Shown here: piece by piece, positions 37,963 to 47,904 of the stretch
Position numbering within the stretch: position 1 is the first letter of the stretch
How the letters are laid out: each line of letters opens with the position of its first letter
Assembly: GCA_033852175.1 (NCBI GenBank)
Contig: JAWSUY010000058.1
Location: forward strand, 77,085-141,084
Reading direction: 5' to 3'
Length of the DNA stretch: 64,000 bases
From: Agarilytica sp033852175
Lineage (GTDB): Bacteria; Pseudomonadota; Gammaproteobacteria; Pseudomonadales; Cellvibrionaceae
The notes under the pieces: model-generated
The model's database searches: none
What the model was told of the DNA's origin: nothing
What the model saw: only the letters and a program-made list of their open reading frames with translations
Position numbers and translations under genes: made by a program

Positions 37963-38814
37963 ATGAAAAAAACATCACGACTCTACACATCTGAAGATGG
38001 CTTAACGCTAAACTTTATAGATGTGGGCGACACCTTTTCGAATAAAATCCCCGTCTTATGCTTGCATGCTTTGAGTCGCAATGCTGAAGACTTCCTCTCG
38101 TTAGCTGAACGACACCATAAAACAAGACGTTTTCTTTGTCCTGATTTCAGAGGTCGAGGTTTGTCACAATACGATTCTAACCATCAAAATTATCACCCAG
38201 ATACTTATGTGAAAGATGCCTTTCGACTGCTTGAAATTGAAGATATAAAAAAAGTAATTCTCATCGGCTCATCCCTTGGCGGATTAGTTGCAATGGTCAT
38301 GGCTGCACAGCAAGCGCATAAGATTGCCGGTATCGTGCTCAATGATATTGGGCCCGAGCCATTCAAGGCTGGTTATGAGCGAGTGAGCCAGTATATCGGT
38401 CGCTTGCCTCTCGTTAAAAACTGGGATGAGGCCATGGTGCAAGTGAAAGGGGTTTACGGAAAAGTACTACAGGACCTTAGTGATGAAGAGTGGGAGGCAT
38501 TTTGCAGCCGAACCTATCGCATCGATAGCGAGGGCGTTCCTTTTCTTGCTATGGACACTGCAGTTGGCGATGCTTTTCGAGAACTTGGCGATTATCCTAA
38601 TGGTCTCTGGGACGAGTTTAAACGACTAAAAGAAATTCCTATACTCGTTTTACGTGGCGCACATTCAGATTTTTTACCTATTAACGTGCTTGCAAAGATG
38701 GCTCTATTAAAACCCGACTTATGCCAGATAGAAATCCCCAAGCGTGGACACATACCTTTATTAACAGAGCCTTTATCAATTGAAGCCGTTGATGCTTTTT
38801 TGGCCCGTTTTTAA
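37963..38814 (+). CDS. Alpha/beta hydrolase
   Basis: A 283-residue soluble alpha/beta hydrolase with CLHALSRNAEDF (oxyanion region), the nucleophile elbow IGSSLGG, an acid and a late GH (RGHIPLL). ATG 37963 with GGGAAG upstream was chosen over 37939. It likely forms a small regulon with the AraC gene before it. Confidence 0.8.
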   Translation: MKKTSRLYTSEDGLTLNFIDVGDTFSNKIPVLCLHALSRNAEDFLSLAERHHKTRRFLCPDFRGRGLSQYDSNHQNYHPDTYVKDAFRLLEIEDIKKVILIGSSLGGLVAMVMAAQQAHKIAGIVLNDIGPEPFKAGYERVSQYIGRLPLVKNWDEAMVQVKGVYGKVLQDLSDEEWEAFCSRTYRIDSEGVPFLAMDTAVGDAFRELGDYPNGLWDEFKRLKEIPILVLRGAHSDFLPINVLAKMALLKPDLCQIEIPKRGHIPLLTEPLSIEAVDAFLARF

Positions 38815-39041
38815 GTTCTGTTTTTAGAGTCTGATATTTTGTTTTTTTAATATCGTTTAAAACGAGAATTGCTGTTGAAAACTCCAATATTTAGATCGGC
38901 AAGTAAGCACGATGTAGTGTCGACTCTATTAGAAAAAATGAGTGTGGTACATATGGGATTAGCGCTGCCCCTTATAAATCAGCACGCGCTAACCCTACTC
39001 ATTCCTATGGCTGGAAAATATGTTTCAGAAGAAAACCCAGC

Positions 39042-40040
39042 TTAAAAGTTATCATTCAAAAAACTTTGTACACTGGTTCGGTTTTTCGTTATGGATGTCA
39101 TGCAACCATCGCAACTTATATACTCAAGACCAGATATAAGCGCATGATTCAGATAGTAGTGAATTTTTCTTGATACGTTAACTCCCGGGCCAAAATCAAC
39201 CCCGATAGCGCGAGCACTGCTTGTTGAAACCAACGAGTCCGTCGTGTAAAAGTTATGGGAAGCGCCAGCTGAGAGCATCCAGTTGACCCCAGAATAGTCT
39301 CGAGTTGGATGATGCAGAGCTTGCATGTAACTTGAACCAGACCACAATTGCTCGGCAACGATATTGTATTCTGAACCTTGGGCGACATCTTCATAACAGG
39401 GGCCGTTTTGCGCACTGTTACACAGCGCTCGACGCTCAACCCCAAGATGCGGGCTACCCAGTGTAACAACCGTATTGAATTCGCCGCCATACCATGGCCC
39501 GATAAGATCTTTATAATCGAGAACAGTTTGCGTTGCGATTATCCCGCCCATGCTATGGCCAACAATGTCTATTTTTTTGGGGGCGTTCGGAAAATCTGAT
39601 TTTGACATTTCGTAGGTTATCTTATTAAAGAGCCAAGTCGAAAAAGTGTCTATCCCCCAGGGATTTACCGTTGTGTTGTGAGCATCGTTTACATCGAGGT
39701 TATAAGCTTTAAATATATCGAGATAGCATACCGTCATATCTTTCTGATTTTGACTATTCGCATATTTAGTAAGATCATATTCTGATTTTAACAACTCCCC
39801 AATACCTTCGGACGGTTCCCCCCAATCGTCAGACGCAAACCACACGGCATCATTAAAGTTGTTCTGGGTAGAGTCTCCATGAATGTGAATGTTGCGCCCA
39901 AAACCTTGGTCTTCATAGCCATGAACAAAGAAGATGTAATGCTCGTATCCATCAGCCTGGATTTGAGCGTGTGAAAATACTGAAGCGATCGTCAGCGAAG
40001 AAGCCACAACGGTAGATAGAACTGTTCTAAATAAATTCAT
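39042..40040 (-). CDS. Secreted lipase-like alpha/beta hydrolase
   Basis: A 332-residue protein with an N-terminal signal peptide (~1-25, ending near SHA). FFVHGYEDQG marks the oxyanion region and VGHSMGG (Ser163) is the nucleophile elbow; a C-terminal His region follows. The layout suggests a secreted lipase or esterase. There is no linker or binding module, unlike the esterase at 43601. Confidence 0.8.
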   Translation of the reverse strand: MNLFRTVLSTVVASSLTIASVFSHAQIQADGYEHYIFFVHGYEDQGFGRNIHIHGDSTQNNFNDAVWFASDDWGEPSEGIGELLKSEYDLTKYANSQNQKDMTVCYLDIFKAYNLDVNDAHNTTVNPWGIDTFSTWLFNKITYEMSKSDFPNAPKKIDIVGHSMGGIIATQTVLDYKDLIGPWYGGEFNTVVTLGSPHLGVERRALCNSAQNGPCYEDVAQGSEYNIVAEQLWSGSSYMQALHHPTRDYSGVNWMLSAGASHNFYTTDSLVSTSSARAIGVDFGPGVNVSRKIHYYLNHALISGLEYISCDGCMTSITKNRTSVQSFLNDNF

Positions 40041-40497
40041 TAATATTGCCTACTTATTACTATGACAAGGATTGAGCAATAATCTTATCGATGAAAAATA
40101 TTCATTGAAGTGTTAGATTGCGAAAATGATGCTTCTATCACATAAGCAGACGGGATTGGCGCCCAGCTTAATATGCTAGTATTAACGGTGTATTGACACG
40201 ATTGGTTTCGGTATATATCAATGTTATGAAATTCAAATACATTGTATAGACAAGGAATATTACCCTGTGCTCGCTTGTCACTGACTGACAATCAAAAGAT
40301 GATGAAATATTCACAGGGAAATTGTTACTTTGATCAGGGCTTGTTTGATAATTTTGGCGCCAAATTATTGATTGCAATTCAACACAATAACTGGACGAAA
40401 AAAGCACCAAATTGAAGAAATTTTAACAGTCTATTAGCCGCTGGATTTTCGTGTTTAAATACAGCTCTTCACATCTAATTATTCGGATTTTGGCAGT

Positions 40498-41025
40498 ATG
40501 TTAAGAGTTGCAAGAATAGATGACAAAGCGAATGTCGCTGCATTATTAATCCAAGTTTGGCTTCACACTTACGCAACAAAAGGGCTTAGAAATTCGATAT
40601 CCCGGTATGTTCTAAATGAATTCACGGAAGAAAAAATTGAACACGATATGCGCTCGGAAAACAAACAATATTTTGTCGCAGAGGAAGATGAACATCTTGT
40701 TGGTGTTGTCGTAATCGATTTGATTTCAGAATGCCCAATATCAAAAGCAAAGTTACCAGAACTTACAACTTTATACGTTCAGGAATATTTTACGAGCAAA
40801 GGGATCGGTGCAAAGCTACTCGCAATGGCCTTGGAATATTGCCATAGCCTAAACCTCCCCAAGCTGTGGCTAACGGTTAATTCAGAAAATAGTCGCGCTA
40901 TCGACTTTTATAGTGGGCTAGGATTCACGTCTTTAGGGACGCGCCAGTTCACCTTAGAAGATGAAACGCATGAGAACCTAGTCATGGAAAAGCTCATCTT
41001 ACCGGTTGTGCAAAATCTGATCTAA
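40498..41025 (+). CDS. GNAT acetyltransferase
   Basis: A 175-residue protein with the GNAT acetyl-CoA-binding pattern (YVQEYFTSKGIGAKLLAMALEYC) and a conserved late LWLTVNSENSRAIDFYSGLGF. The substrate is unknown. Encoded alone between unrelated genes. The gap 40041-40497 to its left shows no gene. Confidence 0.8.
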   Translation: MLRVARIDDKANVAALLIQVWLHTYATKGLRNSISRYVLNEFTEEKIEHDMRSENKQYFVAEEDEHLVGVVVIDLISECPISKAKLPELTTLYVQEYFTSKGIGAKLLAMALEYCHSLNLPKLWLTVNSENSRAIDFYSGLGFTSLGTRQFTLEDETHENLVMEKLILPVVQNLI

Positions 41026-41191
41026 ATAATAGTATTGGCAAAACCTCGCGGCAATCATTAGCTTACGTTAAGCAAAAACACTTAAGAGTGGTTAATTCGG
41101 CCTGATTCACTACAATTTAGACGCTAACGTTCATATTAAAAGCTCAGACTGAAGCACATATTGAAACGCTCATTAAAGTAAAGGTTCAACC

Positions 41192-41809
41192 GTGACGAAA
41201 ACTCTCCAAGATGTCTACGATGGCTTTGCCGAAACCTACGAATCAAATCGTGATTCGTTTGATATCTCCACGTTGCTGAACGGGTTTTATACTTCAATCG
41301 ACAAAGAGGAAGGGCACTTACTCGATTTGGGTTGTGGCGCTGGCGAACCCGTCGCCCGATTTTTCATCGGTAGCGGCTGGCAGGTTACCGGATTAGATTT
41401 TTCTGAGCGGATGATAGACCTTGCGAAAAAGCTCGTGCCCGAAATGAACGGCCTACACGGAGATATCACAGAGTGTAGTTTTGAACGCGAATCGTTCACG
41501 GCAATTACAGCAACCTACAGCTTGTTTCACATACCCTCAGAACTTCACTTTTCTTTATTTGAAAAGATTTATGGCTGGCTTAAACCTGGCGGTAAGATTT
41601 TATTTACCTACGCCACTCAAGACTATACGGGCAGCTTGGAATTTGACGGATACAAATCGTTCCTAGGTGAAAGGCTCTACTACAGTCATAAAACACCGGC
41701 CGCACTCTATTCAGATCTAAACGAAATAGGCTTTTCCTTTGAACAAAAAGAAACACATGAAATCGGCGGCGAAAAGTTTTTGTGGGTCACAGCAGTTAAG
41801 CCTTTATAG
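41192..41809 (+). CDS. SAM-dependent methyltransferase
   Basis: A 205-residue class I methyltransferase starting at GTG. LLDLGCGAGEPVARF is motif I, VTGLDFSERMIDLA is the acidic post-I loop and LKPGGKILFTY is motif post-III. The substrate is not predictable. Confidence 0.8.
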   Translation: MTKTLQDVYDGFAETYESNRDSFDISTLLNGFYTSIDKEEGHLLDLGCGAGEPVARFFIGSGWQVTGLDFSERMIDLAKKLVPEMNGLHGDITECSFERESFTAITATYSLFHIPSELHFSLFEKIYGWLKPGGKILFTYATQDYTGSLEFDGYKSFLGERLYYSHKTPAALYSDLNEIGFSFEQKETHEIGGEKFLWVTAVKPL

Positions 41810-41878
41810 TCCAACTCAGAACGCATTAAACACGACAGGGTAAGACCCAAGGAGCATTTAATTTGCAGAAGCTAATCA

Positions 41879-41914
41879 ATGGTTCAATGAATGGTTCAAT
41901 GAATGGTTCAATGG
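41879..41914 (+). repeat. Three 12-bp tandem repeats
   Basis: The unit ATGGTTCAATGA is repeated at 41879, 41891 and 41903, with the last running into a palindrome. Confidence 0.8.
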
Positions 41915-41990
41915 GGTCGGACTCGATTGAAAGGCGGGGAACCTAGGAAACCCTCAGTCTTAGATTTCAATCGAGCTTGCCCCCATTGAA
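41907..41990. repeat. Long imperfect palindrome
   Basis: The 26-nt arms at 41907-41932 and 41965-41990 share 21 of 26 bases in inverted orientation; the mismatches cluster in the middle. TTCAATGGGG and CTCGATTGAAA are the conserved parts. The sequence (GGGGTCGGACTCGATTG) resembles REP elements associated with Y1 transposases; this is from memory. It could also terminate the methyltransferase and DoxX genes. Confidence 0.6.
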
Positions 41991-41992
41991 AG

Positions 41993-42421
41993 TCATGCGT
42001 TTGAAAATTGGCCTCGCAATCTATTGCCCAAGGCAAAGCTACCCTCACCAAGATTCACCTGTGCAGCAGCCATTATTGTCAAAAATAGTGGGTATTCCCA
42101 GCCGCCGCCAGCATTACTAAAGATCCAGCCATTGCCCATATGCGCCCATGTAGCGCCGAATAAAACGGGAATAACCAAGGCCGAAAATTGGCGTGTGTAA
42201 ATACCTAAAATCAACGCTAAACCCGCTACAAGCTCAATAGTGAAGACAATATAAGCGAGCGATCCCGGCAGGCCGATAGACGCAAAGTAGCCCGCCGTCC
42301 CCCCCAAAGTGAATACAAAGAGTTTTAAGTAAAGACTGTGGGCTAGCAAAACTGCGCCCAGAGAAATTCGAGATATAAAAGCGCCAGTTTCAGGCTTTAT
42401 TACGTTATTCATCGTTGTCAT
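41993..42421 (-). CDS. DoxX family membrane protein
   Basis: A 142-residue protein with four hydrophobic helices and the DoxX pattern (ISLGAVLLAHSLYLKL, FTIELVAGLALILGIYTRQFSALVIP). DoxX proteins are small inner-membrane proteins. The divergent LysR gene next door is the usual arrangement for regulation of such genes. Confidence 0.85.
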   Translation of the reverse strand: MTTMNNVIKPETGAFISRISLGAVLLAHSLYLKLFVFTLGGTAGYFASIGLPGSLAYIVFTIELVAGLALILGIYTRQFSALVIPVLFGATWAHMGNGWIFSNAGGGWEYPLFLTIMAAAQVNLGEGSFALGNRLRGQFSNA

Positions 42422-42587
42422 CTCCAGTTGAATTAATATGCTGCTATCCTCTCATTTGCAGAATTGCTCGTAAATTGGCAATATATGCAAAGTGATATTG
42501 CAGTATTGCAATGCTGGCGCGTTATGATGCCAAAAACGAATCGTTATCGATTAACGCCCGCAGCATCCGGGCACTCTGGAGTTCAGC

Positions 42588-43448
42588 ATGGACTGGAACG
42601 CATTGAAGGTATTCTTGGCTGTCGCGCAGACAGGCACGTTAGCCGGGGCTGCCAGTAAACTCAGCGTCAATCACTCAACAGTCTTTCGGCGTTTGCATTC
42701 GTTTGAAGAAGAAGTCGGCGGGCGTCTATTCGAAAGACATAACAACCGCTACATCTTGACCTTAATGGGCCAAGAAATGCTCGAAAAGGGGAAGGGCATA
42801 GAAGACTCTTTCGATACCTTAGAGCGCCACGTAATCGGTAAAGACTTTCAGCCGAAAGGTATCGTTAAGATCACGGCACCCACAAACATCGCCTATCGGC
42901 TATTGCCGGGCTACCTAGAAAGCTTTAGGCGAGACTACCCAGACATCCAAATTGAATTGTTAGTGAGTAATTTGGAACTCAATATGAGCAATCGCCAAGC
43001 CGATATAGCGGTCAGAGCAACGCCTTCGCCGCCCGAGCACTTGGTGGGCCGTAAAGTTCGCGACATTAGTTGGGGCGTGTACGCTGGAGATGCATATAGT
43101 AATGAACGCGGAAAACCGAACAACGTTAAAGATCTTAAAGGACATTCGATAATCGGTGCTACTGGAAACCTTGCAGGCCTGCCAGCGTTTACTTGGTTAG
43201 ATAAAGAGCTGGGAGAACAGGTCAGCATACGCAGTGACGAACTTGTTGCGATGTCCTACCTAGCGGAAGCCGGACATGGTTTAGCGCTTTTGCCCAATGA
43301 TCAAGTACGGCCTGAACTTAAAGAATTATTTACCGTAGATGTTGGTAGTAAGAGCGACTTGTGGCTGCTAACCCACCCAGATCTTCGTAATGTTGAGCGG
43401 ATAAAGCTCGTCATGCAGCACTTAACCCAATCTTTCGCGAACCATTAA
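42588..43448 (+). CDS. LysR family regulator next to DoxX
   Basis: A 286-residue protein with an N-terminal winged helix (LKVFLAVAQTGTLAGAASKL, HSTVFRRLHSFEEEVG) and a C-terminal substrate-binding domain. Divergent from doxX-like gene; shared control region 42422-42587. Confidence 0.85.
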   Translation: MDWNALKVFLAVAQTGTLAGAASKLSVNHSTVFRRLHSFEEEVGGRLFERHNNRYILTLMGQEMLEKGKGIEDSFDTLERHVIGKDFQPKGIVKITAPTNIAYRLLPGYLESFRRDYPDIQIELLVSNLELNMSNRQADIAVRATPSPPEHLVGRKVRDISWGVYAGDAYSNERGKPNNVKDLKGHSIIGATGNLAGLPAFTWLDKELGEQVSIRSDELVAMSYLAEAGHGLALLPNDQVRPELKELFTVDVGSKSDLWLLTHPDLRNVERIKLVMQHLTQSFANH

Positions 43449-43554
43449 TTTTTAGCGTATATTGAAACGAGGTAAGAAAGCTAATGGAAATTAGAATAGC
43501 CCCTAGAGCTTTTTTCAAGACTACCCCCCTATTGGTTTACGGTTTAAAAAACAA

Positions 43555-43589
43555 AAAAGGCGGCACCAATAATGGCGCCGCTTTTTTTA
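43555..43589. terminator. Bidirectional terminator
   Basis: An A-run, GCGGCACC/GGCGCCGC stem with one mismatch, AATAAT loop and T-run. It sits between the LysR and esterase stops and fits both strands. Confidence 0.85.
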
Positions 43590-43600
43590 CAGCTTAATGT

Positions 43601-44728
43601 TTATGGACAGGAAGATACTTTTTTAAAGTAACCTGCTTGTGTTTCTTTAAGCCTCTGATTTGTCGTTGCATATCCCAACCACTGGTAAGACCCTTTTGCT
43701 GAATAATTCTCCCAAGGTGGGACACCGTTGCGAATGGCTCTGCCGGCATTGTAGTGATTTAAGTTGGTGGTTCTTCCGCAATAGAGGCCGCCTCCGGGAG
43801 GAGGTGTGGCTGTAGGTGTCGGTGTGGGGGTAGCTCCACCGCCTCCACCGCCAGGACTACAGCTGCCGCTTGCTCGGCGGTTGTTTTTACACAGCCAATC
43901 GGTGAGTGCCGCAGGGTAATTGTAACCGGAGTTCTTAATGTAAGATCCTCCAGGACCGCCACCTGCAGGCCATTCATGCCCCAAACCGCTGACCTGCTTA
44001 TTCCAGACAAGTGGATTACCAACGGCTTTCATTACGTCAACGTTAAGTTGGCTGTAGCCTTTTGCTACCAGGTAGTCTGAAGAGCCATAAACGGCTGATG
44101 TAATTTGACTGGAAAAATTACTTTTTCTACTGCCAGCCCAGCTATTACATAAGTTTTTGGCGGTGTTTTCATTTGTCTGAACGGAGCTGATTTGGCCGCT
44201 GGTAGTCCCTATAGTAGGGCCGGCATTAATGCCTAGTCCAGCGAAAATTTCAGGAGCCAAACAACCAACAACCATAGTTTGTGAGGCGCCAGACGAAAGT
44301 CCACTGATATAGACTTGCTTCGAATCAATATTGAGAGATCCTCGTCCTTTTAGGGTATTCGCTAGACCAATTAGATTGTCGTTGTGCTTATTGCTACGTG
44401 ATTGGCTATTGCCATAGTAATCCCAGCAACCGGCGATCACGCCGCCATTGGGTACACCAGGAACGGCGACAACCATGCCGTACTTATCGGCAGTTGCCGT
44501 CCAGTTACCGCCGTTTTTTAGGTCAGTATTCGTTTGCGCGCAGCCATGTAAATTGATCATCAATGCGCGTTTGCTGTTTCGGGCGGGGGTCGTAGTGGGT
44601 GTGTACACATAGACCGTCATACCGGAGATGCTTTCTGTTTTCCAACTTCCTGCCCATGAGGAAATGGAGGTAGCGAGTAGTAGTAATGTGATAAGCCCCA
44701 GTAAGGGCGTCTTTATTATTTTTATCAT
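43601..44728 (-). CDS. Secreted PHB-depolymerase-type esterase with C-terminal module
   Basis: Signal peptide (~1-27), esterase PHB/LpqC-type domain (~35-290) with oxyanion LHGCAQ (60-65), GLSSGA with Ser145 as nucleophile, and a late GLGHEWPAGG carrying the likely catalytic His. A TPTPTPT linker joins a ~55-residue module with YCGRTTNLNHYNAGRA, YSAKGSYQWLG and a final CP, homologous to that of the subtilase at 34205. It is probably extracellular and acts on polyesters or esterified polysaccharide. Confidence 0.85.
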   Translation of the reverse strand: MIKIIKTPLLGLITLLLLATSISSWAGSWKTESISGMTVYVYTPTTTPARNSKRALMINLHGCAQTNTDLKNGGNWTATADKYGMVVAVPGVPNGGVIAGCWDYYGNSQSRSNKHNDNLIGLANTLKGRGSLNIDSKQVYISGLSSGASQTMVVGCLAPEIFAGLGINAGPTIGTTSGQISSVQTNENTAKNLCNSWAGSRKSNFSSQITSAVYGSSDYLVAKGYSQLNVDVMKAVGNPLVWNKQVSGLGHEWPAGGGPGGSYIKNSGYNYPAALTDWLCKNNRRASGSCSPGGGGGGATPTPTPTATPPPGGGLYCGRTTNLNHYNAGRAIRNGVPPWENYSAKGSYQWLGYATTNQRLKETQAGYFKKVSSCP

Positions 44729-44907
44729 TCTGTACTCCGTATTAGATTATTATTATCTGACCGATTGAATTCATGTCAGTCCACCTACGATAAAAGATCG
44801 CCCAGTCGACGAATATCCCCAACTTGCGGGATGTAAACTAAGGTCACATGCTTGGCGATAAAAATTGCAGCCAAATCAGATTCGATTCCGAATGAGTAGA
44901 CCGCATG

Positions 44908-45570
44908 TTACTGAGAGCTCACCTTGCCCACTTGTAGCAAGCCAAAACGGATCGCTGCCAAAATGGCTTCGCCTTTGGAATGAATTGATAATTTTCGATA
45001 GATATTTTTAATATGTGAGCCAACGGTATGATTAGAAATGCCCAGTGATTTGGCCGTTTTTGCAGAGGTATGACCCCTGGCAATACAGGAAAGAACATCG
45101 AATTCTCGCGGCGATAAAATGGTGGATTCTTCTTTTTTGTTAATATTTTTGACCATGGTTTCCAGAAATGCGGGTGCGAGTTTAGGGTGAATAAATGAAC
45201 CCATGCTAAACATTTGTTGTATCGCATGAAAACTGAGGTCAGGGCTAGCGTCAGCCAACAAGAAACCTTTTACTCCTGTGCACGCGACAAGTGGAAAATA
45301 TTGAAAGCTTCTATTTCGGGTTAATGCCATAGGCTTTATATTTTCATGATTTTTAGTCATTTGGTTAAAAAACCCAATTCTTTCGTGCAGGTCACAATCT
45401 ATATCGACGATTATTAGATCGGGCTGTGCAGAAGCTACAATGACTTCCGCTTCACTGGCCGATTGCGTAAAAATAGCGCGTCGAATTTTGTGGTGGTGAA
45501 GAGGATAAAATAGATCGTTATTCAAATACATTTTTCGATCTACAATAACGAGACTATAGTCGCGAGTCAT
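44908..45570 (-). CDS. LuxR/NarL-type response regulator
   Basis: A 220-residue protein (ATG 45570; a longer frame to 45642 is less likely). The receiver region has Asp56 (IIVDIDCD) but few of the other acidic residues, and the C-terminus is a LuxR helix-turn-helix (LSPREFDVLSCIARGHTSAK, TVGSHIKNIYRKL). A dedicated kinase gene is not adjacent. Confidence 0.75.
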   Translation of the reverse strand: MTRDYSLVIVDRKMYLNNDLFYPLHHHKIRRAIFTQSASEAEVIVASAQPDLIIVDIDCDLHERIGFFNQMTKNHENIKPMALTRNRSFQYFPLVACTGVKGFLLADASPDLSFHAIQQMFSMGSFIHPKLAPAFLETMVKNINKKEESTILSPREFDVLSCIARGHTSAKTAKSLGISNHTVGSHIKNIYRKLSIHSKGEAILAAIRFGLLQVGKVSSQ

Positions 45571-46194
45571 AGCGCACTGCCTCGGTCGAAGAGTATTTGT
45601 TCGTGATGGTATGACTGGCAGAACAATAGCGTGCCGAGGCATGAAGGGTAGAGCACACAGCGTGCTGAGTAATTAGAAAGAACATTGATAGCTCACTTAT
45701 TTAATTATTGTTATTAAGCGATCTGCTATTTATATGCCTTTCGGTGAATCATTACAATTCATATTTCGTCATAGTTGGTATTCGATTTTTTGTTCATTCT
45801 TGAAATACTGAAGGGCGGTCTTAATAACCAATTGATATTAATGACGGTTAGATGAGTTTCTATTATGTGTTTTAGGTTGTTTGCATTAAACATAATCTTC
45901 CAATTCGAAATAAGGAGAGGAAATATTTTATTCTGTTATTTAGTAGGTTTTTATCGGGTTAATATTATGCAGGAAGCGAGTCGTCGTAGGTGCTTTCTCT
46001 AAATTAAAGCAGGGCATGATTGTTCATAGTTGGTATTCGCAACGCGAAATATAGTTGCCATGAGGATTAGGACGGAATAGCTAGCATGGAATATAGGCCT
46101 TGATATTAATTGCCAGTGTTTTTGTGTTAAGTTAACACTTACGTAGAAGTGAATTCCCCCGAAATCCTAATAATTATAACTATAAAGATGCAAC
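45571..46194. other. Intergenic region with no gene seen
   Basis: AT-rich region of about 620 bp between two divergent regulators. No credible frame, repeat or RNA structure was recognised. Confidence 0.5.
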
Positions 46195-47103
46195 ATGATT
46201 TCAGAATCGCTTGATTTAAACCTTATCAAGATATTTGTCGCCGTTTATCGTGAGAAGAATGTTTCGCGTGCGGCTGAAAATATTGGCATGTCTCAGTCAT
46301 CACTCAGTCACGCAATACGTAAATTGCGTGAACAATTGGATGATCCTCTCTTTGTTAAATCTGGTCACGGTGTTATGGCAACGTCTCGAGCCGATTTTCT
46401 TGCAAAACCCTTTGAGGAAGCACTCAACATTATTCAGGATTCAATTGCGCAAAGCGCACATTTTGAATGCGGTTATCAAGAGCGTGTTTTTGTTATCGCA
46501 ACCAGCGATTTTGGTGAGTTTGCGATCCTGCCAGAACTCATGAAGCGGCTGACCGAAGTGTCGCCCAATGTGAGGGTGAAAGTTGTTCCTGCCGATGTCG
46601 TTATACTGGAAAAGCAACTGTTTGAGGGCGAGGTAGACCTCGCGATTGGCTATTTGCCGATGATTAACGAAAAATTTCGCAGCCAACGTTTGTTAAAGGT
46701 AGATTGGATAACGGTATTACGAAGAGGGCACCCTCTATTAGAAGAAGAGAAGACGGTGGAAAACTTTTCCAAATATCCTCAGGCTTCATTTACCTTGCGC
46801 ACAGGCAAAAAATTTACCGATGTGGATGTGACACTTAAATTGCAGCGACTATCTCGAAAAGCAGTATTAGAAGTGCCAAGTTTTATGACTCTACCGCATA
46901 TCGTTTCTCGATCCAATATCATCACCACCGTGCCGAGACAGATGATCGGCTATCTTTCTCATCATCAAGATATTGCGTTGCTTGAGCCTCCGGTTCCGCT
47001 TGAATGTGTTCATATGAATCAGTATTGGCACGAACGATTGCATAATGATCCTTCCCATATTTGGTTTCGAAACGTTTTATTTGACTTGTGTCAACGACTT
47101 TAG
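46195..47103 (+). CDS. LysR family regulator
   Basis: A 302-residue LysR protein: LNLIKIFVAVYREKNVSRAAE, then SLSHAIRKLREQLDDPLFV, and a C-terminal effector domain. The length fits the family. Stop lies 88 bp before that of the convergent response regulator. No obvious target is adjacent. Confidence 0.85.
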   Translation: MISESLDLNLIKIFVAVYREKNVSRAAENIGMSQSSLSHAIRKLREQLDDPLFVKSGHGVMATSRADFLAKPFEEALNIIQDSIAQSAHFECGYQERVFVIATSDFGEFAILPELMKRLTEVSPNVRVKVVPADVVILEKQLFEGEVDLAIGYLPMINEKFRSQRLLKVDWITVLRRGHPLLEEEKTVENFSKYPQASFTLRTGKKFTDVDVTLKLQRLSRKAVLEVPSFMTLPHIVSRSNIITTVPRQMIGYLSHHQDIALLEPPVPLECVHMNQYWHERLHNDPSHIWFRNVLFDLCQRL

Positions 47104-47191
47104 TGGCAACTGATGAAGGAAAGTATGTTCAGGCAAGAAGGAGGGAGAGAGGCTGAGAGGGTTAGAGGGAACCAAGGCAAGCTACCTATTT

Positions 47192-47806
47192 TCAGATATT
47201 CTCTTCCGAAAACATTTGTAAGCGATGAGCGAGCGCAACTAACTGAACAACATTAGAAACCCCCATTTTTTGCATGATATTCTCCTTATGTTTATCGACC
47301 GTTCGCGAAGAAATGTTCATGGCCCCAGCAATCTCAGCTGAAGTTTGGCCCAGAACAATGAGACTAAGCGTGTGAAACTCACGGCCAGTCAAATTAAAAT
47401 CCGTATCAGTTAACTTATCTAAAATGCATGGAGACACAATCTTTTCACCCTTCAATACACGATCGATTGCATCGAGAATAACTTCCACGGGTTCTTCCTT
47501 ATGCAGCACGCCATCGACCTTGCTTTCTGTGATGTGTTTCAATGTAAAGCTAGCCTGCGTGCCAGTAAGGAAGAGTACTTTAATTTTACTGCTTTTTTGT
47601 TTTAGATACTCAGCTGCCGCAAGCGAACCGCCTTCCGGCATATGGTAGTCAATCAGCACTAAGTCTGGCAGGTGCTCAGCAGCCAGTAGTTTCAATTGAG
47701 CGCTGTTTTCGGCCATCGCAACAACCGTATGGTCAGTCTTGTTTGACAGTAAAAAGTTTAGAGAATCTCTAAAAATAGCGTGATCGTCCGCTATAATAAT
47801 CTTCAT
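47192..47806 (-). CDS. NarL-type response regulator
   Basis: A 204-residue protein with a receiver (Asp53 in LVLIDYHMPEGG, Lys near 103) and LuxR helix-turn-helix (LTGREFHTLSLIVLGQTSAE, TVDKHKENIMQKMGV). The divergent 7TM kinase gene starts 98 bp away and is its likely partner. Confidence 0.85.
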   Translation of the reverse strand: MKIIIADDHAIFRDSLNFLLSNKTDHTVVAMAENSAQLKLLAAEHLPDLVLIDYHMPEGGSLAAAEYLKQKSSKIKVLFLTGTQASFTLKHITESKVDGVLHKEEPVEVILDAIDRVLKGEKIVSPCILDKLTDTDFNLTGREFHTLSLIVLGQTSAEIAGAMNISSRTVDKHKENIMQKMGVSNVVQLVALAHRLQMFSEENI

Positions 47807-47904
47807 TTTTATCCACTACTTAATTCAGTGTTAATGTTACGCCTACTGCGTGTCGACTGGACGCTAGTTAAAAGCCACGACCAAGTAATACGATTGAGCG
47901 ACCC

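Noticed and set aside
38871..39044. 57-aa open frame on +
   Set aside because: No start signal or family; overlaps the end of the lipase gene.
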